From positions 32,373-96,372 of the forward strand of contig DAIMZH010000007.1 of NCBI GenBank assembly GCA_036734105.1: a stretch of 64,000 bases of DNA, in the 5' to 3' direction. This DNA is from Azoarcus_F sp036734105 (lineage in GTDB: Bacteria > Pseudomonadota > Gammaproteobacteria > Burkholderiales > Rhodocyclaceae). The notes under the pieces were generated by a model that ran no database searches, was not told the origin of the DNA, and saw only the letters and a list, made by a program, of their open reading frames with translations. Made by a program: the position numbers and the translations under genes. Positions 34,469 through 43,525 of the stretch are shown piece by piece; the stretch's first letter is position 1; each line of letters starts with the position of its first letter.

Positions 34469-35350
34469 TCAGGCAGCTTGCTGAATACCAGCGATCAACC
34501 AGCCCCGGTCGTTGTTCTTGCTCTTGACCAGATGCCAGACCTCGTCAAACGACGTCGGCGCTGAATCAGCCTGCTCGCGGATGAGCCCGTTGAAGCGCAC
34601 GCTGACAATATAGCGACTGTCTTCTTCGTCGACCTCTATGACCTCGGCATTGAGCTCAAGGACATCGGTGCGCTGCCCCTGTGCCTGAAACTCTGCCATC
34701 TGCATACGAACCTCGGCAAACATCTCGGGCGTGGTGAATTCGCGGATGTCGTCCAGGTTGCCTTCGTCGTGTGCTGCCTGCAGGCGGATGAAATTAACCT
34801 TGGCCTGACGAGCGAAGCCTTCAGCGTCAAAGTCAGGGTGCTGCTCGGACACTGATGGCGCAACGCTTGAGCTGACATTCATCGGCTGTTGAAATGCCTG
34901 GCCACCCTGTGCAGGAGCGCTGTGCGTTGGCGTGGCTGTGCCGGTTTGCTGCGCACCTGCAAACTGCATGCGGTTGAGCCCCTGGCCGGCTGCTGCGCGA
35001 CGGGAAAACATGCGGAACAGCATGACCGCAGCGAAAATCATCAGGGCAATCAGCAGGATGGAGCCGAGCTCTTCGCCCATACCAAGGTGCGAAAACAGCG
35101 CAGCCAGACCCAGACCGGCTGCGAGGCCGGCGATTGGTCCCATCCATGAACGACCGCCAGTGTTGGCTGCGGGAGCCGCTGCGGGACGATTTTGTGGCGC
35201 GGCTGCCGGTTGCCGTGGTTGGGCGGGCGGTGTGGCCTGACGTTGCATGCCGAAGCTGCTACCGCCACCTAAACGTTTAGCCTCAGCCTCTGGCACCATG
35301 CCGGTAAAAGCGAAAATGGCGACAACCATGCTGACGATAAAACTCTTCAT
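34469..35350 (-). CDS. Tim44-like domain protein, exported or membrane
   Basis: 293 residues. Signal peptide MKSFIVSMVVAIFAFTGM... ending at EAEA; then a Gln/Pro/Ala-rich linker, membrane segments (about 70-87 and 93-112), another linker, and a C-terminal Tim44/TIM44-like domain (about 155-290: HPDFDAEGFARQAKVNFIRL, then WLIAGIQQA). The family is widespread in betaproteobacteria between ubiE and ubiJ; no biochemical role is established. The stop and ubiJ start are about 50 bases apart, so co-transcription is likely. Confidence 0.8.
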   Translation of the reverse strand: MKSFIVSMVVAIFAFTGMVPEAEAKRLGGGSSFGMQRQATPPAQPRQPAAAPQNRPAAAPAANTGGRSWMGPIAGLAAGLGLAALFSHLGMGEELGSILLIALMIFAAVMLFRMFSRRAAAGQGLNRMQFAGAQQTGTATPTHSAPAQGGQAFQQPMNVSSSVAPSVSEQHPDFDAEGFARQAKVNFIRLQAAHDEGNLDDIREFTTPEMFAEVRMQMAEFQAQGQRTDVLELNAEVIEVDEEDSRYIVSVRFNGLIREQADSAPTSFDEVWHLVKSKNNDRGWLIAGIQQAA

Positions 35351-35400
35351 CCGTGATGACTCCTTGGATTGATCCCCAGGCTGGGAACCGGTTTTCGGGT

Positions 35401-36138
35401 TTAAAGCTTGTAGCCGCGGTGCAGACTGACGACACCGCCGGTCATGTTGAAGTAGTTGACCCGTTGCAAGCCAACTTGTTCCATCAATTCCTTCAATTCA
35501 GACTGTGACGGATGCATGCGGATGGATTCTGCCAGATAACGATAGCTGTCGGCGTCGTTGGCGATCTTTTTGCCCATCCAGGGCAGAATCTTGAACGAGT
35601 AAAAGTCGTAGGCTGGCGCAAGTGGCGCCCAGACCTTGGAGAACTCCAGCACCAGCAAACGGCCACCGGGCCGCAACACCCGCCGCATTTCGGCAAGCGC
35701 CACGTCCTTGTGCGTCATGTTGCGCAGACCGAAGGCGACCGTGACAACATCGAAGTGATTGGACGGAAAGGGCAGCTTCTCGGCATCACATTGGGCCACT
35801 GGCCCCGTGAAGCCATGGTCGACCAGGCGGTCCCGGCCACGCACCAGCATGGCGTGGTTGATGTCGGTCAGCCACACCTCGCCGCTTGGTCCCACGCGTT
35901 TTGAAAACGCCAGGGACAGGTCGGCGGTGCCGCCTGCCACATCCAGCACCCGGTCGCCAGTGCGCACGCCGGAAACCTGAATGGTGAACGCCTTCCATAT
36001 CCGGTGCAGCCCCATGGACATCATGTCGTTCATGATGTCGTACTTGCTGGCAACCGACGAGAAGACCTTTTCGACGTGCTTGTGCTTTTCAGCTTCAGGT
36101 ACGGTCTGAAAGCCAAAGTGGGTGTTGTTGTCCTGCAT
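35401..36138 (-). CDS. ubiE: demethylmenaquinone/2-polyprenyl-6-methoxy-benzoquinol methyltransferase
   Basis: 245 residues. SAM-binding motif RVLDVAGGTADLSLAF, then VTVAFGLRNMTHKDVALAEM and RVLRPGGRLLVLEFSK, and the C-terminal GGVVSLHRGYKL. It carries out the C-methylation in ubiquinone (and menaquinone) synthesis. Start: ATG at 36138 (MQDNNTHFGFQTVPE); a TTG two codons upstream (36144) overlaps the stop of the previous gene but the ATG is more likely. Confidence 0.96.
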   Translation of the reverse strand: MQDNNTHFGFQTVPEAEKHKHVEKVFSSVASKYDIMNDMMSMGLHRIWKAFTIQVSGVRTGDRVLDVAGGTADLSLAFSKRVGPSGEVWLTDINHAMLVRGRDRLVDHGFTGPVAQCDAEKLPFPSNHFDVVTVAFGLRNMTHKDVALAEMRRVLRPGGRLLVLEFSKVWAPLAPAYDFYSFKILPWMGKKIANDADSYRYLAESIRMHPSQSELKELMEQVGLQRVNYFNMTGGVVSLHRGYKL

Positions 36139-36140
36139 GT

Positions 36141-36599
36141 TCAATGCTTCCCGCAGCCGCCGCCTTTGGGAGCCGGTGGGGGCGTCAGCGCCGGGTCGCG
36201 GCTTGCCCCGGCCTTTTCAAGGCGGTCAAGGTAGTTTTGCCAAAGCGCGTCGTGTTCCACGCCCAGCTTGTAGAGATAGTCCCAGGAATACAGGCCGCTG
36301 TCATGCCCGTCGGAAAAGCCTGGCTTGACCGCATAGTTGCCAACCGGCTCCAGCGTGGTGATGTAGACATCCTGCTTGCCGACTTGCAGCACCTCCTGGC
36401 CCGGGCCGTGACCCTGGACTTCGGCCGAAGGGGAGAAAACCCGCAGGAATTCGAACGGCAGCGAAAAGCGGGTGCCGTTATCGAACACTACCTCCAGCAC
36501 GCGAGACTTGCGATGCATCGTGATTTCGGTGGGGATAGGGGTGTTTTTGTCGAGTCCGGCCATTTGGAGGGGAGCGAGGAATGAGGAGGCCTCAATCAT
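36141..36599 (-). CDS. DUF971 protein
   Basis: About 152 residues. The DUF971 (gamma-butyrobetaine hydroxylase N-terminal-like) fold is recognised by PTEITMHRKSRVLEVVFDNG, FEFLRVFSPSAEVQG and SGLYSWDYLYKLG. DUF971 proteins sit next to ubiE in many betaproteobacteria, and are sometimes linked to Fe-S/iron handling; the role is not settled. Start uncertain: ATG 36599 (used), ATG 36563 (closer to the domain), or TTG 36614. The C-terminus is Pro/Gly-rich with a single Cys before the final KH. Confidence 0.8.
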   Translation of the reverse strand: MIEASSFLAPLQMAGLDKNTPIPTEITMHRKSRVLEVVFDNGTRFSLPFEFLRVFSPSAEVQGHGPGQEVLQVGKQDVYITTLEPVGNYAVKPGFSDGHDSGLYSWDYLYKLGVEHDALWQNYLDRLEKAGASRDPALTPPPAPKGGGCGKH

Positions 36600-36673
36600 A
36601 CCCTGATCACGCAAATATCAGAATTACTGCGCAACATGGGGAGCAATAGGTTACATTTTGACGGGTTTGGTGA

Positions 36674-36691
36674 CTGTCACAAAACCGTCAA
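36674..36691 (+). promoter_or_regulatory. Pho box upstream of phoB
   Basis: CTGTCACAAAACCGTCAA: two 7-base repeats (CTGTCAC and CCGTCAA, consensus CTGTCAT) separated by 4 bases, which is the classical 18-base PhoB site. It lies 45 bases above the phoB ATG, where it would replace the -35 element; autoregulation by PhoB follows from the family. Confidence 0.75.
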
Positions 36692-36736
36692 ATGCCTGCA
36701 ATAGACTGAGGGAAATCCTTGGAAACTGGAGCGCCA

Positions 36737-37438
36737 ATGGCTGCCAATGTGTTGTTAGTGGAAGATGAGCCTGCGATTCAGGAGTTGATCGCGGTCAACC
36801 TCACACGTGCCGGGCATCATGTGCTCAAGGCTTCCGATGCCGAGGCGGCCGAAAGAATGGTGCGAGAAGCCTTGCCGGATCTGGTGCTCCTCGACTGGAT
36901 GTTGCCGGGTATGTCGGGGGTGGAGTTTGCACGTCGACTGCGTGCTGATGAGCGCACCCGCAACATTCCCATCATCATGTTAACCGCCCGCGGTGAGGAG
37001 CAGGACAGGGTACTTGGCCTGGAAACCGGCGCTGATGATTACGTAACCAAACCCTTCAGTCCGCGCGAGCTGGTGGCGCGTATCAAGGCAGTGTTGCGGC
37101 GTCGTGCTCCGCAATTGACTGACGATGCCGTGGAGCTGGGCGGGCTGCGACTTGACCCATCAACGCATCGAGTGAGCGCGGGAGCCGAAACAGTCACGCT
37201 GGGGCCGACAGAGTTTCGCTTGCTGCATTTCATGATGACTCACGCCGAGCGCGTCCATTCGCGTGCCCAGTTGCTGGACCGGGTGTGGGGAGACCATGTG
37301 TTTGTGGAGGAGCGTACCGTCGATGTACACATCCGTCGGCTGCGTTCGGCGCTGGAGCCCAGCGGCCATGACAAACTGGTGCAGACTGTGCGGGGCAGTG
37401 GTTATCGCTTTTCGCTTGAGAGCGCAGACGGACGCTGA
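36737..37438 (+). CDS. phoB: phosphate-regulon response regulator PhoB
   Basis: 233 residues from the ATG at 36737 (MAANVLLVEDEPAIQELIAV). Receiver with Asp in DLVLLDWMLPGMSG, Thr in IIMLTARGEEQD and Lys in DDYVTKPFSPREL; OmpR-type winged helix with LGPTEFRLLHFMMTHAERVH and TVDVHIRRLRSALEP. It activates phosphate-starvation genes. phoR follows 106 bases later; no phoU or pst genes are in the window. Confidence 0.95.
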   Translation: MAANVLLVEDEPAIQELIAVNLTRAGHHVLKASDAEAAERMVREALPDLVLLDWMLPGMSGVEFARRLRADERTRNIPIIMLTARGEEQDRVLGLETGADDYVTKPFSPRELVARIKAVLRRRAPQLTDDAVELGGLRLDPSTHRVSAGAETVTLGPTEFRLLHFMMTHAERVHSRAQLLDRVWGDHVFVEERTVDVHIRRLRSALEPSGHDKLVQTVRGSGYRFSLESADGR

Positions 37439-37544
37439 TCATCGTTGCACTTAGCCATCTATGGGCTGAACATGTGCAGCATGTGTAAGTGGTCAGGACT
37501 CGGATTCGCCCTAAAATGACGTTTTAAGCAAGTGTCCACAAGCC

Positions 37545-38870
37545 ATGATCCCTGTCACCCCACGCCCGATATGGCTGCCTACGGTGCAGTTTCTTGTAGT
37601 GCTGTTGCTGCTCTCGCTTATTGTGGCTTGGCTGGCAGGGTCCAATGGGGGCTGGTGCGTGCTGGTGTTCGGGCTGCTGGTGCTGATTGCCCGTCATCTG
37701 CGCCATCTGCATGGTTTGCAAGCCTGGCTCGCAGGCGGCGGACCTTTGCCGGAGGGGCGTGGGGAATGGCATTTGGTGATTGCTGCGCTGAATCAGCGGC
37801 TGGTGGACCTGCGCGAACGCCACGACAGTTTGCTGGTTTCGCTTGAGCGCTTCCGGTCTGCCAGTCAGGCTTTGCCCGACGGTGTCATTTATCTTGACAG
37901 TGCTGGCCGCATCGAGTGGATCAACCAGAAGGCCGAGCAGCATTTCGGGCTTAATCATGCCTCGGATATTGGTCGTTCGCTGCTTGGGTTGGTGCGTCAC
38001 CCCGAACTTCAACGCTATCTCGAAAACACTCCGCGAGTCGAACCCCTGCTGATTCCGTCACCAAGGCGACCCATGAAGCGCCTGATGATTCAGCGGGTGC
38101 CGTTTGCAGAGGACAGAAAGATGCTGGTGTCGCGCGACGTGACCCAGATCGAAAAGCTGGAAACCATGCGCCGCGATTTCATCGCCAATGTCTCGCATGA
38201 ACTGCGCACCCCTTTGACCGTGGTCGGTGGTTTTGTCGAGACAGTCATGGATGGGCTCGACGATTTGCCGCGCGAGGACATTCTGCGCTACCTCGACTTG
38301 TCCTTGCAGCAATCCGTGCGCATGCAGCGCCTGATCGAGGACTTGCTGGCCTTGTCAGCGCTCGAAACCGGAGCACCGCCGCCACACGAAGAGCGGGTGC
38401 CGGCGCTTGAACTGGTGCGGGCGATATTTCGGGAGGTCGAGTTGTTGTCGGCGGGGCGTCATGAGTTGCATCTTGCAACTGAAGAGCAGGATGAGTGCGA
38501 TCTCATACTGGGGAGCCAGAAGGAACTGCACTCCGCTTTTACGAACCTCGCCAGCAACGCGGTTCGTTACACCCCGGCAGGAAAACACATCGAAATCATT
38601 TGGCGTCACACCAAGTCCGGTGCTGAGTTCGCCGTCAGAGACTCGGGTCTGGGTATAGACAAGGCGCACCTGAACCGGCTGACCGAGCGATTTTTCAGGG
38701 TCGACCGTGGACGTTCGCGCGAGACCGGCGGTACCGGGCTGGGCCTGGCCATCGTCAAGCACATTGTTTCCAGACATCAGGCCGAGTTGAAGATCGACAG
38801 CGAACTAGGCGTCGGCAGCGAGTTCAGTATTTTCTTCCCGGCCACGCGCTTGCGCCGGGCGGAGCATTGA
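37545..38870 (+). CDS. phoR: phosphate-regulon sensor kinase PhoR
   Basis: 441 residues. Two short N-terminal membrane segments (about 10-30 and 33-50), a PAS domain (about 100-200), then HisKA (His in FIANVSHELRTPLTVVGGFV) and HATPase (NLASNAVRYTP, DSGLGI, GGTGLGLAIVKHI). The lack of a large periplasmic domain is normal for PhoR, which senses phosphate through PstSCAB/PhoU. Confidence 0.94.
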   Translation: MIPVTPRPIWLPTVQFLVVLLLLSLIVAWLAGSNGGWCVLVFGLLVLIARHLRHLHGLQAWLAGGGPLPEGRGEWHLVIAALNQRLVDLRERHDSLLVSLERFRSASQALPDGVIYLDSAGRIEWINQKAEQHFGLNHASDIGRSLLGLVRHPELQRYLENTPRVEPLLIPSPRRPMKRLMIQRVPFAEDRKMLVSRDVTQIEKLETMRRDFIANVSHELRTPLTVVGGFVETVMDGLDDLPREDILRYLDLSLQQSVRMQRLIEDLLALSALETGAPPPHEERVPALELVRAIFREVELLSAGRHELHLATEEQDECDLILGSQKELHSAFTNLASNAVRYTPAGKHIEIIWRHTKSGAEFAVRDSGLGIDKAHLNRLTERFFRVDRGRSRETGGTGLGLAIVKHIVSRHQAELKIDSELGVGSEFSIFFPATRLRRAEH

Positions 38871-38884
38871 TGGCCCGTCAAGGT

Positions 38885-40507
38885 TCAGACCTCTGGCGTG
38901 CTGATCTCGGGCGTCACCATCTCATATTCGGCACGTTCATAGTTGACCCCTTTTGACAGCAAGGTGGTCAGGCGAACCTGATGGATTTGCTTGCTATCGT
39001 GCACCTCTATGATGCGGTGACGCTTGAACCATCCTTCGGGCAGTACCAGGCTGATGGGCTGTTTGATGGTGGCATTTTCCGGCAGCGCAAAGCCTTGCTG
39101 ATAGGCGGTCCTGCTGGCACCATGGGCGCTGACCTGACGCACCGCGACCACGCGCGGAATACCTCCCAGCATGCTGATGCCAGCTTCCAGGCTGCCATCA
39201 CTCTGGTACATCAGCCAGCTTATGTGACCCAGCAGAAAGCGCTTGCCATCGGCAGGACGAAGTCCAATGAGTTGTTGTTCATCGACGTTTTCGCCGGATG
39301 ACTTTCGGCGCAGCCTGAAGCCGCCGGCCGATTGGTCAAGGATTTCCCATTCGCTGCACACAAAGCCAAATGCCTCTGCCTGGGCGCGATAGGCTTCCTC
39401 ATCAAGGTCTTGGTCGACACGCTCGCCGAAGGTCAACAAGGCGATATCCTTATTGAGCGAGCGTTCAAGCGGCAATGCGCTGGGTTGCTCGAAGAGCTTG
39501 CGCTGAATATGAAAGCCTATGCCCAGCCAGTCATTGACCATCAGCACGTTGCCATTCGCGTCGCGCCTCGGGAAACGTCGCCCGACTGTGGCCAGTCCCC
39601 ATGGGCGATACAGCGACAGCAGCAAGCGTGCACCAGCCGATGCTGAGGTGTCATCTCCCAGGCCGAGCGCAGACGGTTTGACGCCCTGCTTGATCTGTCC
39701 GAGGACTGCTTGAATCTGGCCGGCCAGGCGGTTGCCATCAAAGCGCAGCCGTGCTCGACTGGCGGGGTTAAGTACGCCAAATGGCCTCAAGCCATGGTCG
39801 GCCGCCAGATCTATGCCGTAGTGGGTGGGTTTTTTGTCGGAGTCGTTCAGGTCGGGGGCAGCGAGGGTGCAATAGGGCGCAAAGCGCTGGGCCCAGCGAC
39901 AGACCGCAGTGAACTCGCGTTCACTTCGGCCGAACGGGTTGGAAATGTCGATCAGCAGCACGGTGATCAGCGCTTCCCTGGCGCTTTGCGCACGCCACAC
40001 CACGTTGCTGCTGTCAGCAACACGAATGTCGGCTACCCCTTGTGCTGTTGCAAAGGAATAGCTCTCCAGGAGTTCCGCCCAGGTGCCCATTGGTAAGGCC
40101 CGATGAGCGCGGAAGTATTCAACCGGGACCAGCCCTCGATACTGAACCCTGCGGTGTGCAAGTAACGCGCGCTGATCGTCCAGCGTACCGGAGTTGGCGT
40201 CACGACGCATGATGTCGGCGTAGGAGTCGGCAAGACAGCGCCACATGGCCACGACCTGACGAAGCACCGTGTTTTCTTCGCTGTCCGGCGAGACACACTG
40301 CGCCGCATAGCGCCGCGCCAGGTCGCCTTGCACCCGGTTAACGAGATCTCTTGCGGCTTCCAACACCTCAAGGTGCTGGTTGGGCGGTGGTGGAGTCTGT
40401 TGCAGTTCATCCACCATGGAAAGTAGCTGGATCTGTGTGCCGACGGCATCCCTTGCATCAAGCTTATTGATGAGGTCCAGACAGCTTGCCGGGTTGCTGT
40501 AATCCAT
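38885..40507 (-). CDS. hypothetical protein with a possible PilZ-like C-terminal domain
   Basis: 540 residues, soluble, no signal peptide. The N-terminal 200 residues are helical and end in REALITVLLIDISNPFGRSE. The C-terminal third has EWEILDQSAGGFRLRRKSSG and GHISWLMYQSDGSLEAGISM. DQSAGG fits the DxSxxG half of a PilZ c-di-GMP site, but the preceding RxxxR is not seen, so binding is uncertain. Given three GGDEF proteins in the window, a c-di-GMP effector is a reasonable guess, no more. It may form a small unit with the HIT gene, 18 bases upstream of its start. Confidence 0.6.
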   Translation of the reverse strand: MDYSNPASCLDLINKLDARDAVGTQIQLLSMVDELQQTPPPPNQHLEVLEAARDLVNRVQGDLARRYAAQCVSPDSEENTVLRQVVAMWRCLADSYADIMRRDANSGTLDDQRALLAHRRVQYRGLVPVEYFRAHRALPMGTWAELLESYSFATAQGVADIRVADSSNVVWRAQSAREALITVLLIDISNPFGRSEREFTAVCRWAQRFAPYCTLAAPDLNDSDKKPTHYGIDLAADHGLRPFGVLNPASRARLRFDGNRLAGQIQAVLGQIKQGVKPSALGLGDDTSASAGARLLLSLYRPWGLATVGRRFPRRDANGNVLMVNDWLGIGFHIQRKLFEQPSALPLERSLNKDIALLTFGERVDQDLDEEAYRAQAEAFGFVCSEWEILDQSAGGFRLRRKSSGENVDEQQLIGLRPADGKRFLLGHISWLMYQSDGSLEAGISMLGGIPRVVAVRQVSAHGASRTAYQQGFALPENATIKQPISLVLPEGWFKRHRIIEVHDSKQIHQVRLTTLLSKGVNYERAEYEMVTPEISTPEV

Positions 40508-40525
40508 GTTTGCTCCAGCGAGGGT

Positions 40526-40960
40526 TCAGACGGGGTCTTTGGGCCCCTGGTTGTCGTTCAGTATCGACTCCAGATGATCTGCAATCTGGCTGGCCGATGG
40601 TGCAGGGCGTTTGCTGCCTTCGCGCCGTACCGCTGCCCAGATGGCGTCTGGAAAGTGTGCATCATCGCGAAAGCGTGGGATGACATGCCAGTGGAGATGC
40701 GGAACCATGTTGCCCAGACTGGCCAGGTTGATCTTGTCTGGTTGCATGATCTGGCGAAGCACTTGTTCGGTGGCCAGTACGACATTCAAAAAGTGCCGCT
40801 GCTGGTGCGGGGTGAGGTCTGTCATCTCGGCTGCATGTGCAGCCCACACGACCCGGCAGAATCCCGGATACGTCGGATCGTTGACGATAATGACCCTGCA
40901 CAGTTTGTCTTGCCAAACGGGCATTTCGCCGACAGGATGACACAAAGGGCAGTTGTTCAC
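40526..40960 (-). CDS. HIT-family nucleotide hydrolase
   Basis: About 144 residues. The histidine triad is HLHWHVIPR, and a CPLC pair near the N-terminus suggests a zinc site. Other blocks: VIIVNDPTYPGFCRVVWAAH and KINLASLGNMVPHLH. Family members hydrolyse nucleotide conjugates such as AMP-lysine or dinucleoside polyphosphates. The GTG at 40960 (MNNCPLC) with AGGT upstream is preferred; a further GTG at 41011 is possible. Confidence 0.85.
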   Translation of the reverse strand: MNNCPLCHPVGEMPVWQDKLCRVIIVNDPTYPGFCRVVWAAHAAEMTDLTPHQQRHFLNVVLATEQVLRQIMQPDKINLASLGNMVPHLHWHVIPRFRDDAHFPDAIWAAVRREGSKRPAPSASQIADHLESILNDNQGPKDPV

Positions 40961-41196
40961 GCTTGACCTCACTGGTGCAATTACGGGTGGTAAATTCCGT
41001 TGAGAGCGCACTGCTTCTCACATGGATGTCATCGCCAGAGTTACCGTATTACGGCAACAGCCACCGTGTGACTTGAAGAACAAGTTTAGTCGTTCAAGGC
41101 CTTCTACGGAAAGAACAAGGTCATCTTAACTGTGAACATTTGCGTCATTGTGCGGGAAAACACGTGAGATCAGGATGAATTGCATAGCCTTGAGCC

Positions 41197-42021
41197 TCAG
41201 GGACTGACCGTTTGTCCACCCGCTGGCCAGAACGCGAGGGTGTTTTGTTCACCCAATGGTTCGGGTGTGCCATTCCGGAAAGCCAGCAAGCTGCCCCGTT
41301 CGACAATGGTCCAGTGTTCGTTGTCCGTCAAAGGTGTGGTGGCGATGACCGCGACTCTATCCTGAGCGGAGGTCAATTGCTGAAAGTCTACGGTGACATC
41401 CTGGTCCGACAGGTGTGCCTGGGCAAACGGCGCCTGCCGCACGATATAGGCCAGACGTGAGGCGCAGTGCACGAACAGACGCTCACCATTGGACAGCATG
41501 AAGTTGAATTCGCCGTAGCCGCCAATCTCTATCGCCAGTTCGCGAAGTGTTGCAAACAGGAGCTGCGGCGCTGGCATGCCTTCAGGGTGTCGTCTGGCAA
41601 GCGTCTGCATGATATGGCAGAAGGCAAGCTCGGAATCAGTGCCGCCAACCGCCTGAAAGCGACCGTCCAGTGGTGGGTCGTAGCCGAACAGATTGCCGTT
41701 GTGCGCAAAAAGCCAGTATCGGCCCCACAGCTCACGTTGAAACGGATGTGTGTTGTCCAGCCTGACCTCGCCTTGCGTGGCCTTGCGGATGTGCGCAATG
41801 ACGTTCAGAGAGCGGATCGGGTAGTTGCGCACCAGTTCGGCGACCGCTGACTGGCTGCTGGGGCAGGGGTCGAGAAACACTCGCACCCCCTTGCCCTCAA
41901 AAAAACCGATGCCCCATCCGTCGCTGTGATGATCGGTCAGTCCGCCACGCGCCTGAAAACCGGTAAACGAAAAACAAATGTCGGTTGGCACATTGCAGTT
42001 CATGCCCAATAGCTGACACAT
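41197..42021 (-). CDS. class II glutamine amidotransferase (YafJ type)
   Basis: 274 residues. MCQLLGMNC places Cys2 as the N-terminal nucleophile after Met removal. Further marks are HSDGWGIGFFEGKGVRVFLD, HIRKATQGEVRLDNTHPFQR and WLFAHNGNL, as in the YafJ/GATase class II family. The substrate of this branch is not known; relatives include EgtC of ergothioneine synthesis. No partner synthase gene is adjacent. Confidence 0.88.
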   Translation of the reverse strand: MCQLLGMNCNVPTDICFSFTGFQARGGLTDHHSDGWGIGFFEGKGVRVFLDPCPSSQSAVAELVRNYPIRSLNVIAHIRKATQGEVRLDNTHPFQRELWGRYWLFAHNGNLFGYDPPLDGRFQAVGGTDSELAFCHIMQTLARRHPEGMPAPQLLFATLRELAIEIGGYGEFNFMLSNGERLFVHCASRLAYIVRQAPFAQAHLSDQDVTVDFQQLTSAQDRVAVIATTPLTDNEHWTIVERGSLLAFRNGTPEPLGEQNTLAFWPAGGQTVSP

Positions 42022-42163
42022 TGGCTGAAACCCCCTGGATAGCTCCTGCCGATTATACCGCCCGATCGCTTGTGGATTTTGGGTGGGAGGGTTCGGTCAC
42101 CGGCGACAGCAACTTCCGTCGCGCCCCGAGAGGCGGATCTTCAAGCTGGCGTCAGTCTTGTGT

Positions 42164-43272
42164 TCAAGGGGATGTTTTGCTCGACAGCTCGCCTGGGGTG
42201 CTCAAGCCGGCCTGACCGGCAACCTCTTCGCGCCGGTCCACCAACCAGTCCATGATCGCCGCGCCGCCCCACATGCTCCACAGCGTTAACCACGCGGTCA
42301 GGGCGAACACCGATGCGCCCGAAACGCCAGCACCCACCGCGCAGCCGCCGGCCAGCATGCCGCCAAAACCCATCAACACCGCGCCAATGATGTAACGGCG
42401 CATGGCTTGCCCGCCCTGAAAACCTTCTAGCTTGAGCTCTCGAAACAACCAGGCAGCGATAAAGGAGCCAAGAAAGACGCCTGGCACCATACCGGTGTCA
42501 AAATTCAACCAGTTGCTGCCAGGGTTCAGCACCAGCACAGCACATCGGCTGAGGGGCCAGTGAAAGACAGGCTCTTGATCGGGGTGGGGTCGAAGCTGAG
42601 TGAAGCCATGCGGAAAGTAAACCACCACGCAATCGCCACGGCGCTACCGGCAACCAGCCCGCCTATCCAGCCCCACAGCGGCACCCGGTTGCGCCAGGCT
42701 AGCCACACACCCGCCACCAGCCACAGCAAACCGAACAGCAATCCGCCACTGTTTCCCAGGCCACTGAAAGCGAGCACATCGCGTCCCCCACCATCTATGG
42801 TCCACAGGCCGCCGAGAAATTCGCGCAATGGTGCAAGGGCCCCCCCCATGGTGGCCTGGGCGGTGACCGCAAAGATCAGGCCGGACAGCAGCGCGCGCAG
42901 ATTGCCATTGGCTGCCAACACCAGCAGGCGCGACGAACAGCCGCGAGTGAGCACCATTCCGGCCCCGAACAGCAGGCCGCCAATGATGGCGCCGGACAGG
43001 CTGCCCTGGCTGGCAAGCTGGCGCACATTGGCTGTGCTGAACTGGCCTGCAATGCTCAGAATCTGGGTCAGAATGATCGCCGCCGAAAATGCAAACAGCC
43101 AGATGGCCAGCTTGGGACCGAACTGTCCGCGTGCTACCTCAATGCTGGCGGCACGCAGGCAAAAGCGCGAGCGTTGAGCAAAAAAACCAAAAATCGCACC
43201 AATTGACAAGCCCCCTGCGGCCAGCATGGTGTCTTCGCCCAGCCATTCCACGACCTCGATGAGATCGACCAT
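42164..43272 (-). pseudogene. YeeE/YedE sulfur transporter interrupted by a frameshift
   Basis: Two overlapping frames each carry half of a YeeE/YedE (sulfur-compound transport) protein. The first (from ATG 43272, MVDLIEVVEWLGED) has FGFFAQRSRFCLRAA, GMVLTRGCSSRLLVLAANGN and ends at ...SFTGPSADVL then a premature stop. The second continues as LVLNPGSNWLNFDTGMVPGV and GAVLMGFGGMLAGGCAVGAG, to a stop at 42164. Both conserved Cys blocks (GC) are kept. The junction is in a GTGCTG-type repeat (42532-42546), where one missing G would restore the frame. It is a real frameshift, an assembly error, or slippage. Length if joined: about 365 residues, normal for the family. Confidence 0.8.
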
Positions 43273-43306
43273 CGCGTCTCCCCGCCAGCGCAAGCCAGCA
43301 TCCAGA

Positions 43307-43329
43307 ATTCTAAATTAGTAGATCAGAAT
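43307..43329. promoter_or_regulatory. imperfect palindrome upstream of the YeeE/YedE gene
   Basis: ATTCTAAAT - TAGTA - GATCAGAAT (9-5-9), 35 to 58 bases above the ATG at 43272. AT-rich in a GC-rich region. The form suits an ArsR-type (BigR/SqrR-like) repressor that often controls YeeE/YedE genes, but no such gene is near (inference). Confidence 0.35.
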
Positions 43330-43525
43330 AAAGGAAACTTCAAGTGCCGGTTTTGACGAGGCTCAAGCAAACAAGACCCCGACGAGTCCATCACTGGCCT
43401 GAGCAGCAAGAGATGCTGGTGTCTGTCAGTGTCATCTGAGCGTTGCTAGCACCCCACGCAAAAAGGTCAGCAACGACAAACCGGCTATGTGATGGAAGTT
43501 TTGTGGGCTTGCCTCATCCCAAGCT

